A stretch of DNA of 64,000 bases from Bog-752 sp963799395 (GCA_963799395.1 CAWCWZ010000039.1:15656-79655); one strand, 5' to 3'; positions 38,726 to 51,840 are shown, counted from the first letter of the stretch. Translations and numbers: made by a program. The notes: a model not told the origin generated them from the sequence alone.

Positions 38726-38799
38726 TGGGGCGTGGCCAAGTGGCAAGGCAACGGGTTTTGGTCCCGTGATCGGAGGTTCGAATCCTCCCGCCCCAGCCA
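38726..38799 (+). tRNA. tRNA-Gln (anticodon TTG)
   Basis: Folds into a cloverleaf: acceptor TGGGGCG with CGCCCCA, anticodon loop TTTTGGT with anticodon TTG, T-arm GGAGG-TTCGAAT-CCTCC, discriminator G and encoded CCA at 38797-38799. A T-A first pair (position 1 = T) is usual for bacterial tRNA-Gln. Lies between ispE and glmU. Confidence 0.95.
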
Positions 38800-38820
38800 G
38801 CATCGGTCCGCGAGCGAAAG

Positions 38821-40251
38821 ATGCCTATGTCGTCCCTGGGTCGTAGCTCCGAAGATCGTGGCGCTGAACGCCCGCTGGCCGTCATCGTCATGGCGGCGGG
38901 CCTCGGCACGCGCATGAAGTCCGACCTGCCGAAGGTGCTGCACGACGTCTGCGGCAGGCCGTTGCTCCTCTACGTCCTCGATGCGGCCCGCGGCCTCGGC
39001 GCGGCGCGTCTGGTCGCGGTCACCGGCCCCGGCGACGACGACCCGGTCGCCGCGGCCCTGCCGGCCGGCTGCGAGCGCGCCGTCCAGCACGAGCGGCGCG
39101 GCAGCGGCGACGCGGTGCGGGCCGGCATGACCGTGCTCGAGGGCTTCGACGGCGACGTGCTGGTGTTGAACGGCGATCATCCGCTGATGAGCGTCGAGGT
39201 GCTGGCCGGGCTCCTGGCCCGGCATCGCGACGAGAGCGCCCAGGCGACCATCACCACGGTCGTGCGCGACGACCCCGTCTTCGGGCGGGTGATCCGCGAC
39301 GACGACGGTGGCGTCGCGCGCATCGTCGAGATGCGCGACGCCACACCCGCCGAGGCGGCGGTGCGCGAGCTCAACGTCGGCTTCTACGTCTTTGCCGCCG
39401 ACCGCCTGCGGACCGCGTTGCCGCGCCTGCGCGCCGACAACGACCAGGGCGAGCTCTACCTCACCGACCTCGTCCATCTCCTGCTCGCCGACGGCGACCG
39501 GGTGGCCGCCTTCGTGACCGGCGATCTCGAGGCGACGATCGGCGTGAACTCGCGCGTGGAGCTCGCGCAGGTCAACGCCGTCATGCGCCGGCGACTGCTC
39601 GAGCGCCTCATGCTCGACGGCGTGACGGTCGCCGACCCGTCGTCGACCTACGTCGACTGGGGCGTCACCGTCGGCCGCGACACCGTCATCCTGCCGCAGA
39701 CCATGCTGACCGGGGCCACCGCCGTCGGCGCCGGCTGCACGGTGGGGCCGGGCTGCTACCTGGCCGACGTCGTCGTCGACGACGGCGCCGCGATCGTCTC
39801 GTCGCACCTGATCGGCTGCCACGTCGGGCCGGACTGCACGGTCGGTCCCTTCACGCACGTGCGGGCGCGCACCGAGCTCGCCGCGGGCGCCAAGGCCGGC
39901 AGCTTCGTCGAGATCAAGGCCAGTCGCGTGGGCAAGGGCAGCAAGGTGCCGCACCTGAGCTACGTGGGCGACACGACGATCGGCGAGAACACCAACATCG
40001 GCGCCGGTACGATCACCGCCAACTACGACGGCGAGCGCAAGCACCCGACGACCATCGGCAGCGACGTCAAGGTGGGCAGCGACACGGTGTTCGTGGCGCC
40101 GGTGTCCGTGGGCGATGGCGCCACCATCGGCGCCGGCTCCATCATCACCAAAGACGTCCCCGAGGGCGCGCTCGGCGTGGCCCGCAGCCGTCAGCAGAAT
40201 GTCGAGGGCTACGCCGACAGGCACCGTGGCCGGCTCCACGACGGCGCCTGA
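38821..40251 (+). CDS. glmU: Bifunctional GlmU: GlcNAc-1-P uridyltransferase / GlcN-1-P acetyltransferase
   Basis: Makes UDP-GlcNAc for peptidoglycan, 476 residues. N-terminal pyrophosphorylase domain with MAAGLGTRMKSDLPKVLH and LNGDHPLMS, linked to a left-handed beta-helix acetyltransferase domain (hexapeptide repeats, THVRARTELAAGAKAGSFVE, GAGTITANYDGERKH). Both activities appear complete. Two ATGs two codons apart can serve as start. Followed by prs, the usual Gram-positive glmU-prs pairing. Confidence 0.95.
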   Translation: MPMSSLGRSSEDRGAERPLAVIVMAAGLGTRMKSDLPKVLHDVCGRPLLLYVLDAARGLGAARLVAVTGPGDDDPVAAALPAGCERAVQHERRGSGDAVRAGMTVLEGFDGDVLVLNGDHPLMSVEVLAGLLARHRDESAQATITTVVRDDPVFGRVIRDDDGGVARIVEMRDATPAEAAVRELNVGFYVFAADRLRTALPRLRADNDQGELYLTDLVHLLLADGDRVAAFVTGDLEATIGVNSRVELAQVNAVMRRRLLERLMLDGVTVADPSSTYVDWGVTVGRDTVILPQTMLTGATAVGAGCTVGPGCYLADVVVDDGAAIVSSHLIGCHVGPDCTVGPFTHVRARTELAAGAKAGSFVEIKASRVGKGSKVPHLSYVGDTTIGENTNIGAGTITANYDGERKHPTTIGSDVKVGSDTVFVAPVSVGDGATIGAGSIITKDVPEGALGVARSRQQNVEGYADRHRGRLHDGA

Positions 40252-40285
40252 ATGGCGTGCGGCGAGCGGATGATGCGGCGACCTC

Positions 40286-40294
40286 TGGTACAAT
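40286..40294 (+). promoter_or_regulatory. Extended -10 promoter for prs
   Basis: TGGTACAAT (TG-n-TACAAT) 38 nt upstream of the prs GTG; no convincing -35 box. It would allow prs expression independent of glmU. Confidence 0.55.
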
Positions 40295-40331
40295 CGGGGG
40301 CCGCAAGGACGATCGTCGCAAAGGGATCACG

Positions 40332-41328
40332 GTGACCGACAAGGTTTGCCATGTCGTGGGGTCGACGCAGCGCCGGCTCATGGTGTTCGCGGGGCGCAGC
40401 AACCCGCAGCTCGGCGACGCCATCGCCGAGCACCTCGGCATCGCGCTCGGCCCGATCCTGCTCAAGACGTTCGCCAACGGCGAGATCTACGCCCGCTACG
40501 AAGAGAGCATCCGCGACGCCGACGTCTTTTTGGTCCAGTCGCCCCACGGCAAGCTGAACCAGCACGTCGTGGAGCTGCTCATCATGATCCAGGCGGCCAA
40601 GCTGGCCTCGGCCCATCGTGTCACGGCCGTGCTGCCGTACTTCCCCTACTCACGGCAAGACAAGAAGAGCGCCGCTCGCGAGCCCATCGCGGCCCGGCTC
40701 ATGGCCACGCTGCTCGAGGCCGCCGGCGCCGACCGGGTGCTGTCGATGGACCTCCACCAAGGTCAGGTGCAGGGCTTCTTCGAGATCCCCGTCGACCACA
40801 TGACGGCCGTCCCCATTCTGGCCGACTACTTCAAGTACAGAGGTCTGGGCGACGCGGAGCTCGTCGCGGTCTCGGCCGACGCGGGCGGCGTCAAGCTCGC
40901 CAAGCGCTTCGCCAACCGGCTCGACGCCGACCTCGCCGTGCTCACCAAGATGCGGCCGGCGCACAACGTCGCCGAGACCATGCACTTCATCGGCGACGTC
41001 GACGGCAAGATCGCGATCGTGATCGACGACATCATCGACACCGCCGGGTCCATCCTGAACGCGATCGACACGCTGTACGAGCACGGCGCCAGCGAGGTCT
41101 ACGTCACCGGCGACCCACGGCATCTTCTCGGGCCCGGCGCGCGAGCGCATCGCGGCGTCGCCGGTCAAGGAGATCGTGGTCACCGACACCCTGCCGGTCG
41201 TGCTGAACGTGACCGACACCAAGATCAAGGTCCTGTCCGTGGCGAGCATCCTCGCCGACACCATCAAGCGCGTGTTCGAAGGCGAATCGGTCAGTGAGCT
41301 GTTCGCCGGCGAGAACGCCCTTTTCTAG
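40332..41328 (+). CDS. prs: Ribose-phosphate pyrophosphokinase (one frameshift)
   Basis: Makes PRPP for nucleotide, His and Trp synthesis, about 331 residues. Motifs: FANGEIYARYEESIRDADVF, DLHQGQVQGFFEIPVDH and the PRPP loop VIDDIIDTAGSI. The C-terminal part (THGIFSGPARERIA to FAGENALF) is one frame away; one extra G at 41109/41110 (ACC-G-GCGACC) explains it, restoring VYVTATHGIFSG. GTG start after AAGGGATCAC. Confidence 0.94.
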
Positions 41329-41343
41329 CAGGAGACGACACCG

Positions 41344-42001
41344 ATGGATCGAGTCAAGCTCGTCGTACACACCCGCGACGTCGCCGGCAGCCGCGAGGCC
41401 CGACGCCTGCGCCGCCGCGGTCTCATTCCGGCCGTCCTGTACGGCTCGGGCAAGCCGGCGGTGAGCATCGCCGTCGACGAGCACGCCCTGCGCGACGCGG
41501 TGGGCACCGGAGCCGGCCTGCACGCCGTGCTCGACGTCGTGATCGAAGGTCACAAGCAGCCCCACGTGGCGATCGTCAAGGAGTACGAGCTCGACAAGGT
41601 CAAGCACGTCGTGACTCACGTCGACTTCCAGGAGAGTCAAGCTCACCGAGCTCATCGAGTCGAACGTGACCGTGACCCTCGAGGGCACGCCGGTCGGCGT
41701 CAGCCTGAACGGCGGCCTGCTCGACGTCGTCACCCGCGAGGTCGACCGTGAGCGCCCTGCCGACCGACATCCCCGAGCACCTCACGCTCAACGTCGAGGC
41801 GCTCGACGTCGGCGACGTGTTCCGCGTCGCCGACCTCCAGGTGCTCCGACAACGTCACCATCCTCGACGATCCCGACGAGGTCGTCTGCTCCGTGCTCGC
41901 CGCCGCGCGTGGCCGAAGTCGAGGCCGCCGAAGAGGGCGAGGCGGCGGCGCCGGCCGAGCCCGAGGTCGTGGGCGAGCGCGAGGCCGAGCCCGAGGAGTA
42001 G
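41344..42001 (+). CDS. rplY: 50S ribosomal protein L25/CTC (four frameshifts)
   Basis: 5S rRNA-binding general stress protein of the CTC/TL5 type, about 217 residues when reconstructed. Segments: MDRVKLVVHTRDVAGSREAR, VLYGSGKPAVSIAVDEHAL, KHVVTHVDFQE, VKLTELIESNVTVTLEGTPV, LPTDIPEHLTLNVEALDVGD, VTILDDPDEVVCSV and a Glu/Ala-rich end. Single inserted bases near 41634, 41745, 41842 and 41905 account for all breaks. It follows prs and precedes pth as in many Gram-positives. Confidence 0.87.
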
Positions 42002-42049
42002 GCGCTCACGGCCGGCCGCTCGCGTCGCGCTACGTCGCCCGGGCAGCCG

Positions 42050-42617
42050 GTGGAGCTGCTCGTCGTCGGTCTCGGCAACCCCGGGGCCGAGTACGCGTCG
42101 TCGCGGCATAACGCCGGCTTTCTGGTCGTCGACGAGCTGGCGCGCCGGCACTCGTTTCCGCGCGCAAGACGCGGCTACAGCGGACGCTACGCGGCCGGCG
42201 CGATCGCCGGCCGTGACGGTCGGTCTGCTCATCCCCACCACCTACATGAACGAGTCGGGCCGCAGCGTCGCCGCCGCCCTGCGCGACCTGCGCCTGACCC
42301 AGGCCGACCTGCTCGTGGTGCACGACCACATCGACCTGCCGTTCGGGCGGCTGCGGCTCACGCAGGGCGGCGGCCACGGCGGCCACAACGGCATCCGCAG
42401 CATCTTCGAGCTCGTCGGGCGCGACTTCGACCACGTGCGTGTGGGCGTGGGCCGGCCGGCCAGCACCGATCCCGACGTCGTGGCCGAGTACGTGCTCGGC
42501 CGCTTCAGCGAGCCGCGCGCCGCCGTCGACGACCTCGTGCGGCGCGCCGCCGACGCGGTCGAGCTCTGGGCGACCGAAGGCATGGAGACGGCCATGAACG
42601 AGATCAACGCCGAGTAG
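42050..42617 (+). CDS. pth: Peptidyl-tRNA hydrolase (one frameshift)
   Basis: Recycles peptidyl-tRNA, about 188 residues. GTG start; VVGLGNPGAEYASSRHNAGF contains the catalytic His, then IPTTYMNESGRSV and GGGHGGHNGIRSIFE. One extra C near 42211 separates the first 54 residues from the rest; removal gives IAGVTVGLLIPTTYMN. Ends ETAMNEINAE, a normal terminus. Confidence 0.92.
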
Positions 42618-42667
42618 GGAAGGCGACCGGGTGATCGTGGCGACCCGACAAGAGCGGGGCGAATGAT

Positions 42668-44101
42668 ATGGCTGTCTGGACGAAGGCGCGCGGCTTCAGA
42701 CCCGGGGGGCCCGAGCGCGCCGTCCTCGCCTCGCTCGCACAGGCTCGTCCCGTGCCCTTCTGGCTGGACGACCCGTCCGCTCCCGAGGCCTGCGCAGCGC
42801 TCGCCGGCCAGGCGAGCTGCGACCTGGCCGTGGTGGGCGGCGGGTTCTCCGGCCTCTGGACGGCGCTGCTCGCCAAGGAGCGTGAGCCCGGCCTCGACGT
42901 GGCCCTGGTCGAAGGCCAGCGCATCGGCTGGGCCGCGTCGGGGCGCAACGGCGGGTTCTGCTGCGCCAGCCTTACCCACGGGTTCGAGAACGGGCTCGAT
43001 CGGTTTCCCGCCGAGATCGAGCGCCTCGAGGCTCTGGGGCGGCAGAATCTGGACGAGATCGAGCAGACGATCGCGGCGCGCGCCCTTGCCTGCGACTGGG
43101 AGCGGCCGGGCGACCTGACCGTGGCGACCGAACCGTGGCAGGTCGAGGCGCTTCGCACGAGCGCCGGCGACGCGGCCGACGACACCGTCGTGTTCCTCGA
43201 TGCGGAGGCGGTGCGCGGCGAGGTCGACTCACCGACCTACCTCGCGGGGCTGTGGGACAAGACCAGCGCTCTCGTCCATCCGGCGAAGCTGGCGTGGGAG
43301 CTCAAGCGGGCCTGCCTCGAGGAGGGTGTGCGGATCTTCGAAGGGACGGTCGTACGAGGGCTTTCCGGGGACGGGTCGGGGATGACCTTGACCACCGACT
43401 ACGGCAGCCTGAAGGCCCGCCGGGTGGCGCTCGGCACGAACGCCTTCCCCCACCTGCTCAGGCGGGTGCGGCCCTATGTCGTCCCCGTGTACGACTACGC
43501 GCTGATGACCGAGCCGCTCAGCCCACGGCAGCTCGGCGAGATCGGCTGGGCCCACCGCCAGGGGCTCGCTGACGGCAGCAATCTGTTCCACTACTACCGC
43601 CTCACGGCCGACGACCGGATCCTGTTCGGCGGCTACGACGCGGTCTACCGCTACGGCAAGCACGTGCGCCCCGACTACGACCAGCGGCCGCAGACGTTCG
43701 TGAGATTGGCGCAGCACTTCCGCACGTGCTTTCCGCAGCTTGCCGAGGTCGGCTTCAGCCACCGCTGGGGCGGCGCCATCGATACCTGCAGCCGCTTCTG
43801 CGCCTTCTATGGGACGGCCTTCGCCGGGCGAGCGGCCTATGCCGTCGGTTTCACCGGCCTCGGCGTGGCGCCCACCCGGTTCGGCGCCCAGGTCATGCTC
43901 GACCTGCTCTCCGGCCAAGCGACCGAGCGCACCGGGCTCGAGATGGTGCGTTCCCGGCCCCTGCCGTTCCCTCCAGAGCCGCTCGCCACGGTCGCGATCC
44001 GCGCGACCCAATGGTCGATCGCGCGGGCCGACCGTAACGAGGGCCGGCGCAACGCCTGGCTGCGCGCTCTCGACTCGCTGGGTGTGGGGTTCGACTCGTA
44101 G
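42668..44101 (+). CDS. FAD-dependent oxidoreductase (DAO/PuuB-like)
   Basis: 477-residue member of the D-amino acid oxidase superfamily. The dinucleotide-binding motif is DLAVVGGGFSGLWTALLA near residue 55, followed by GWAASGRNGGFCCASLTHG, which is typical of gamma-glutamylputrescine oxidase-like proteins. The C-terminal FAD closure is VGFTGLGVAPTRFGAQ. The substrate is unknown; an amine or amino acid is likely. No signal peptide. It is preceded by GGGGCG and stands alone between pth and mfd. Confidence 0.82.
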   Translation: MAVWTKARGFRPGGPERAVLASLAQARPVPFWLDDPSAPEACAALAGQASCDLAVVGGGFSGLWTALLAKEREPGLDVALVEGQRIGWAASGRNGGFCCASLTHGFENGLDRFPAEIERLEALGRQNLDEIEQTIAARALACDWERPGDLTVATEPWQVEALRTSAGDAADDTVVFLDAEAVRGEVDSPTYLAGLWDKTSALVHPAKLAWELKRACLEEGVRIFEGTVVRGLSGDGSGMTLTTDYGSLKARRVALGTNAFPHLLRRVRPYVVPVYDYALMTEPLSPRQLGEIGWAHRQGLADGSNLFHYYRLTADDRILFGGYDAVYRYGKHVRPDYDQRPQTFVRLAQHFRTCFPQLAEVGFSHRWGGAIDTCSRFCAFYGTAFAGRAAYAVGFTGLGVAPTRFGAQVMLDLLSGQATERTGLEMVRSRPLPFPPEPLATVAIRATQWSIARADRNEGRRNAWLRALDSLGVGFDS

Positions 44102-44178
44102 CGGCCGCCGCGCTCGATGGGTGGCGGGAAGCCGGGCAGTCGCGAGAGATCGGACAGGAGCCGGCGGCCCGGGTCGGG

Positions 44179-44231
44179 TAGAATCGATCGCGTCAGTTCG
44201 TAACCCCGGCGCCCGCGGCTCCGGGGCTTTT
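44179..44231 (+). promoter_or_regulatory. Possible promoter and attenuator ahead of mfd
   Basis: TAGAAT at 44179-44184 resembles a -10 box. Twenty nt on, CCCCGG (44204-44209) can pair with CCGGGG (44221-44226), followed by CTTTTC, a short intrinsic-terminator-like structure. It either ends the upstream oxidoreductase transcript or attenuates mfd. Confidence 0.4.
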
Positions 44232-44260
44232 CGCGTGTCACTCGACCGACTGCGACGACG

Positions 44261-47699
<3,439 letters not shown>

Positions 47700-47743
47700 G
47701 CTCGAAAGTGTCTGATCCGCCAAGCTCCCGAAAGAGGCCGTTC

Positions 47744-48763
47744 ATGAAGAAACTCGCCCTGGTCGCGCTCGCGCTCGTCTTGGGCCTTGCTCTCCTCGTC
47801 GCCGCCGGGTGCGGCGGCAACAAGGTCCCGCAGGGCGCCATCGCCACGGTCGGGGGCGTGCCGATCACCCAGGCGCAGTTCGACCAGTACATCAACCAGG
47901 CCAAGGCGAGCGCCGGCCAGAACGGCCAGCCCGCGTTCCCGAGCCCCGGGACCACGACCTACAACCGCTACGCCGCCGAGATCGTCAACTATCTGGTCGA
48001 ACAGCAGGTGGTACTGAACGGCGCCGACAAGCAGAAGATCGCCGTCACCGACGCCGAGGTCACCACCCAGCTCCAGCAGATCGCCGCCCAGTACGGCGGC
48101 ACGCAGAAGATGTACGCCGCGGCCCAGAAGGCCGGCATGAACCCCGCGCAGCTCAAGACTTACGTCAAGAACTCGCTGCTCGGCCAGAAGCTCTACCAGC
48201 AGGTGATCGGCAAAATCGCCCCGACCGAGGCCCAGATGCAGGCCTACTACAACGCCAACAAGGCGACCTTCGACCAGCCGGCGACACGCACGGTGCGCCA
48301 CGTCCTGGTCAAGACCAAGGCCGAGGCCGAAAAGGTGCGGGCCCTGCTCGCCGCCAACAACACCACCGCCAACTGGGACAAGGTGGCCAAGAAGTACTCG
48401 ATCGACACGGGCACCAAGAACAGCGGCGGCAGCCTCGGGGCCATCAAGCGCGGCCAGATGGTCAAGCCGTTCGACAACGCCGCGTTCTCGCTGCCGCTCG
48501 ACACCGTCTCGCAGCCGGTCAAGAGCCAGTACGGCTGGCACGTGCTCGAGGTCACCACGATCACCCCGGCCAAGAAGTCCACCTTCGCGAGCGCCCAGGC
48601 CAACATCAAGAGCACGCTGACCAGCCAGATGCAGCAGAAGGCATGGACGGCTTGGCTGGCCAAGGCCACCAAGGCGGCCGACATCAGGTACGCGGTCGGC
48701 TACGACCCCGCCGCGCTGACTCCGGCCCCGAAGGTCTCGCCGTCGCCCTCATCGACCAAGTAG
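47744..48763 (+). CDS. Lipoprotein peptidyl-prolyl isomerase (PpiC/SurA/PrsA-like)
   Basis: Extracytoplasmic folding factor, 339 residues. The ATG at 47744 (MKKLALVALALVLG) after AAAGAGG gives a signal peptide with lipobox VAAGC, so it should be membrane-anchored through Cys. A SurA-like N-terminal helical domain is followed by a parvulin domain (ATRTVRHVLVKTKAEAEKV ... GGSLGAIKRGQMVKPFDNAA ... SQYGWHVLEV) and a Ser/Pro-rich tail. It has its own promoter and precedes mazG. Confidence 0.9.
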   Translation: MKKLALVALALVLGLALLVAAGCGGNKVPQGAIATVGGVPITQAQFDQYINQAKASAGQNGQPAFPSPGTTTYNRYAAEIVNYLVEQQVVLNGADKQKIAVTDAEVTTQLQQIAAQYGGTQKMYAAAQKAGMNPAQLKTYVKNSLLGQKLYQQVIGKIAPTEAQMQAYYNANKATFDQPATRTVRHVLVKTKAEAEKVRALLAANNTTANWDKVAKKYSIDTGTKNSGGSLGAIKRGQMVKPFDNAAFSLPLDTVSQPVKSQYGWHVLEVTTITPAKKSTFASAQANIKSTLTSQMQQKAWTAWLAKATKAADIRYAVGYDPAALTPAPKVSPSPSSTK

Positions 48764-48800
48764 AGCCGGCGCGGCCCGCCGTGTCGGCCTCGCCGCAGGC

Positions 48801-49970
48801 ATGAGCATCCGCTTGCTGTACATCGGCGCCGTCGCCGCTCTGGCGCCCGCGGCTTCGCTGCGGGCGCTCGGCGACGGCGCCGTGCTCGTCCCCCGCGACC
48901 TGCCGGCCGACCTGACCGACCTCATCGTCGAGGCCCACGGTCTGCCGCCGGCGGGGACGATCGAAGTCGACGACGTGCCGGCGGTCTGCGAACGGGGCGC
49001 GACGGGGACCATCACGGTGTGCATCGCCGGGGCGCGCGGACCGGCGCTGGCGCGCGCGCTGCGGGTCGGCGCCGGCGCTCGCTCGGTACCCCTCGAGACC
49101 GTGCCCGAGGGGGCGGCCTTCGACGACTGCCTGGTCGGTCAGGAGCTCATCTCGCTGCGCCACGTCACCGCCATCCTGCGCGAGCAGTGCCCCTGGGATC
49201 GCGAGCAGCGGGCCATGGACATCGTCTCGTACACGATCGAAGAGGTCTACGAGCTCACCGAGGCGATCATGCAGGAGCGTCTCGACGACGAGCACGACGA
49301 GCTCGGCGACGTGCTGTTTCAGGTCTACTTCCTCACCCTTCTACTCGAAGAGGAGCAGGCCGGCGATCTCGGCAGCGTAGCGGCCGAGATCGAGGCCAAG
49401 CTCATCCGCCGTCACGCCCACATCTTCGGCGACGACGTGGCCGAGACGGCCGGCGACGTGCGCGGCGTGTGGGAGCGCGTCAAGCGCGAAGCCGAGGGTC
49501 GTGAGGGCGTGTTCCACAACGTGCCGGCCACGCTGCCGGCCCTGCTGCTGGCGCGCAAGGTCCAGCAGCGCGCCGCCGCGGTCGGGTTCGACTGGGAGCA
49601 TGCGATCGAGGCGTTTCCCAAGATCGCCGAGGAGCACGGCGAGCTCGCGGCCCTGTTCGAGGGACCGCTGTCCGTGTCCGGAGGGGGTCAGGCCGGCCTT
49701 TCCGAGCTCGAACTGCAACTACGCCACGAGTTCGGCGACCTGCTGTTTGCCACCGTCAACGTGGCCCGCAAGACCGGCGTCGACCCCGAGATCGCCCTGC
49801 GCGAGGCCTGTGACCGGTTCGTGCGCCGGGTCGACAGCGCGGCCGCCCTCGCCGCTCGCGACGGTCGGCAGTGGACGAGCCTCGACCTCGCCGCCCAGGA
49901 CGAGTACTACCGCCGCGCCAAGTCGGGCGAAGGCGGCCTCTACAGCGATAGCCAGGAGGACACCCCATGA
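48801..49970 (+). CDS. mazG: MazG-type nucleoside triphosphate pyrophosphohydrolase
   Basis: House-cleaning NTP pyrophosphatase with two tandem MazG domains, 389 residues. First domain: LREQCPWDREQRAMDIVSYT, EEVYELTEAI and DELGDVLFQVYF (EEXX12-28EXXD metal motif); second: GFDWEHAIEAFPKIAEEHGE and HEFGDLLFATVNVAR. About 110 residues precede the first domain, in the place of the tetrapyrrole-methylase domain of YabN-type fusions but too short to be one. ATG 37 nt after the PPIase; it overlaps eno. Confidence 0.92.
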   Translation: MSIRLLYIGAVAALAPAASLRALGDGAVLVPRDLPADLTDLIVEAHGLPPAGTIEVDDVPAVCERGATGTITVCIAGARGPALARALRVGAGARSVPLETVPEGAAFDDCLVGQELISLRHVTAILREQCPWDREQRAMDIVSYTIEEVYELTEAIMQERLDDEHDELGDVLFQVYFLTLLLEEEQAGDLGSVAAEIEAKLIRRHAHIFGDDVAETAGDVRGVWERVKREAEGREGVFHNVPATLPALLLARKVQQRAAAVGFDWEHAIEAFPKIAEEHGELAALFEGPLSVSGGGQAGLSELELQLRHEFGDLLFATVNVARKTGVDPEIALREACDRFVRRVDSAAALAARDGRQWTSLDLAAQDEYYRRAKSGEGGLYSDSQEDTP

Positions 49971-51250
49971 CCATCATCGTCGACGTCGTCGGCAGGCAGA
50001 TCCTCGACTCGCGCGGCAACCCCACGGTCGAGGTCGAGGTCGAGCTCGAATCGGGCGCCGCCGGGCGCGCCGCGGTGCCCTCCGGCGCGTCGACCGGCGA
50101 GTTCGAGGCGGTCGAGCTGCGCGACGGCGGGGAGGAGTACGGCGGTAAGTCGGTCCGCCAGGCCGTCGACAACGTGAACAACGAGATCGCCGAGGAGCTG
50201 CTCGGCCTCGACGCGACCGACCAGCGCATCGTCGACCAGACCCTGATCGCTCTCGACGGCACGCCCAACAAGGGCAAGCTGGGCGCCAACGCCATTCTGG
50301 GAGCTTCGCTGGCCGTGGCCCACGCCGCCGCGGCGGCGATGGGGCTGCCCCTGTATCAGTACATCGGCGGCTGCAACGCCCACGTCCTGCCGGTGCCGAT
50401 GATGAACATCATGAACGGCGGCAAGCACGCCGACAACAACGTCGACCTGCAGGAGTTCATGGCCATGCCGGTGGGCGCCGAAAGCTTCGAGCAGGCGCTG
50501 CGCATGGGCGCCGAAGTCTTCCACGGCCTCGCCGCCGTGCTCAAGGGCCGCGGCCTGTCGACCGCGGTCGGCGACGAGGGCGGCTTCGCCCCGAACCTGG
50601 GTTCGAACGAAGAGGCCATCCAGGTGATCGTCGAGGCCATCGAGAAGGCCGGGTACGAGCCCGGCGAGGACGTGTACATTGCCCTCGACCCCGCCGCCAG
50701 CAGCTTCTACGCCGACGGCAGGTACGTGCTCTCAGGCGAAGGCCGCACCCTCGACTCGGCCGGCATGGTCGAGCTCTACCGGGGTCTCGTCGACAAGTAC
50801 CCGATCATCTCGATCGAGGACGGCATGGCCGAAGACGACTGGGACGGCTTCAAGCTCATGAACGACGCGCTCGGCGGGCGCATCCAGGTCATGGGCGACG
50901 ACATCTTCGTCACCAACACCGAGCGCATCGCGCGCGGCATCGACGCGGGTTGCGCCAACTCCGTGCTGATCAAGCTCAACCAGATCGGTACCCTCTCCGA
51001 GACGCTCGACGCCATCGAGATGGCCAAGCGGGCCGGCTGGACCGCGGTCGTGTCGCACCGCTCCGGCGAGACCGAAGACGTCTCGATCGCCGACGTGGCG
51101 GTGGCCACGAACGCCGGTCAGATCAAGACCGGGGCGCCGTCGCGCAGCGAACGCGTGGCCAAGTACAACCAGCTCCTGCGGATCGAGGAGATGCTCGCCG
51201 AGGCGGCCGAGTTCCCGGGCCTCGCCGCGTTCTACAACCTGCCGCGCTGA
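49967..51250 (+). CDS. eno: Enolase
   Basis: Converts 2-phosphoglycerate to phosphoenolpyruvate in glycolysis, 427 residues. The ATG at 49967 overlaps the mazG stop, and AGGAGGA precedes it. The conserved N-terminus DSRGNPTVEVEVEL, loop SGASTGEFEAVELRDGG, the GDEGGFAPNL segment, SIEDGMAEDDWDG, LIKLNQIGTLSETL and SHRSGETED cover the metal and catalytic residues. Start of the actinobacterial eno-ftsB-DUF501-ppx series. Confidence 0.97.
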   Translation: MTIIVDVVGRQILDSRGNPTVEVEVELESGAAGRAAVPSGASTGEFEAVELRDGGEEYGGKSVRQAVDNVNNEIAEELLGLDATDQRIVDQTLIALDGTPNKGKLGANAILGASLAVAHAAAAAMGLPLYQYIGGCNAHVLPVPMMNIMNGGKHADNNVDLQEFMAMPVGAESFEQALRMGAEVFHGLAAVLKGRGLSTAVGDEGGFAPNLGSNEEAIQVIVEAIEKAGYEPGEDVYIALDPAASSFYADGRYVLSGEGRTLDSAGMVELYRGLVDKYPIISIEDGMAEDDWDGFKLMNDALGGRIQVMGDDIFVTNTERIARGIDAGCANSVLIKLNQIGTLSETLDAIEMAKRAGWTAVVSHRSGETEDVSIADVAVATNAGQIKTGAPSRSERVAKYNQLLRIEEMLAEAAEFPGLAAFYNLPR

Positions 51251-51288
51251 CCGGTCGGCAGCCTCGCCGGCCGCGACGCGGGGCGCCG

Positions 51289-51840
51289 ATGACCTCGGAC
51301 GGGCAGCAGGGAAACCCCGGGCGCTGGGCGAACTCAAGCGACATGGCTTCACAGTCAGCTGCAGCATCTCGCCGCACGAGCCGGCAGGGTCGCGTGGCGC
51401 CGCGCGCGCCCAGCGCCACCGGGGCGGCGCGCCGGCATACCCGTGGCGCCGGCGAGGGCCTGCCGGGGAGATCCCCGGTCGAGCTGCGCCCGCTGCGCCT
51501 CGCGGCGCTCGCCCTGCTGCTGGTGGCGGCGGCGTTCTACGTCTCGCCCCTGCGCGCGTTCTTCGCCCAGCAGGACCGCTACGACCGTCAGGTGGCGGCC
51601 TTGGCCCAGGCCCGGACGGCAAACCAGACGCTGCGCACGCAGATCGACCTCATGCACACACGCGACTACATCACGCGCCAGGCACGTGAGCAGTATCAGC
51701 TCGTGCCCCCGGGCCTGCAGGCGTTCGTGGTCAAGGGGCTGCCCGCCGCCGAGCCGAGCGCCGGCCCGGCTACCGCGACCGCTCCCGCGCCCTCGTTGCT
51801 CTCCCGCCTCGCCGACCTCTGGCACACCATCCGCGAATGA
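51289..51840 (+). CDS. FtsB/DivIC-like septum formation initiator
   Basis: 183-residue single-pass membrane protein. A disordered Ser/Arg-rich N-terminus of about 70 residues is followed by one transmembrane helix (LRLAALALLLVAAAFYV), then a coiled coil (residues about 95-120, QDRYDRQVAALAQARTANQT) and YITRQAREQYQLVPPG, the DivIC/FtsB signature. A Pro/Ala tail closes it. Probable divisome component. A second ATG at 51343 is possible. Position between eno and DUF501 matches Actinomycetota. Confidence 0.88.
   Translation: MTSDGQQGNPGRWANSSDMASQSAAASRRTSRQGRVAPRAPSATGAARRHTRGAGEGLPGRSPVELRPLRLAALALLLVAAAFYVSPLRAFFAQQDRYDRQVAALAQARTANQTLRTQIDLMHTRDYITRQAREQYQLVPPGLQAFVVKGLPAAEPSAGPATATAPAPSLLSRLADLWHTIRE

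Noticed and set aside
32856..44101. A polyamine pathway linking the agmatinase-like gene with the PuuB-like oxidoreductase
   Set aside because: The two genes are 9 kb apart on opposite strands with unrelated genes between them, and no gamma-glutamylputrescine synthetase or other Puu genes are present.
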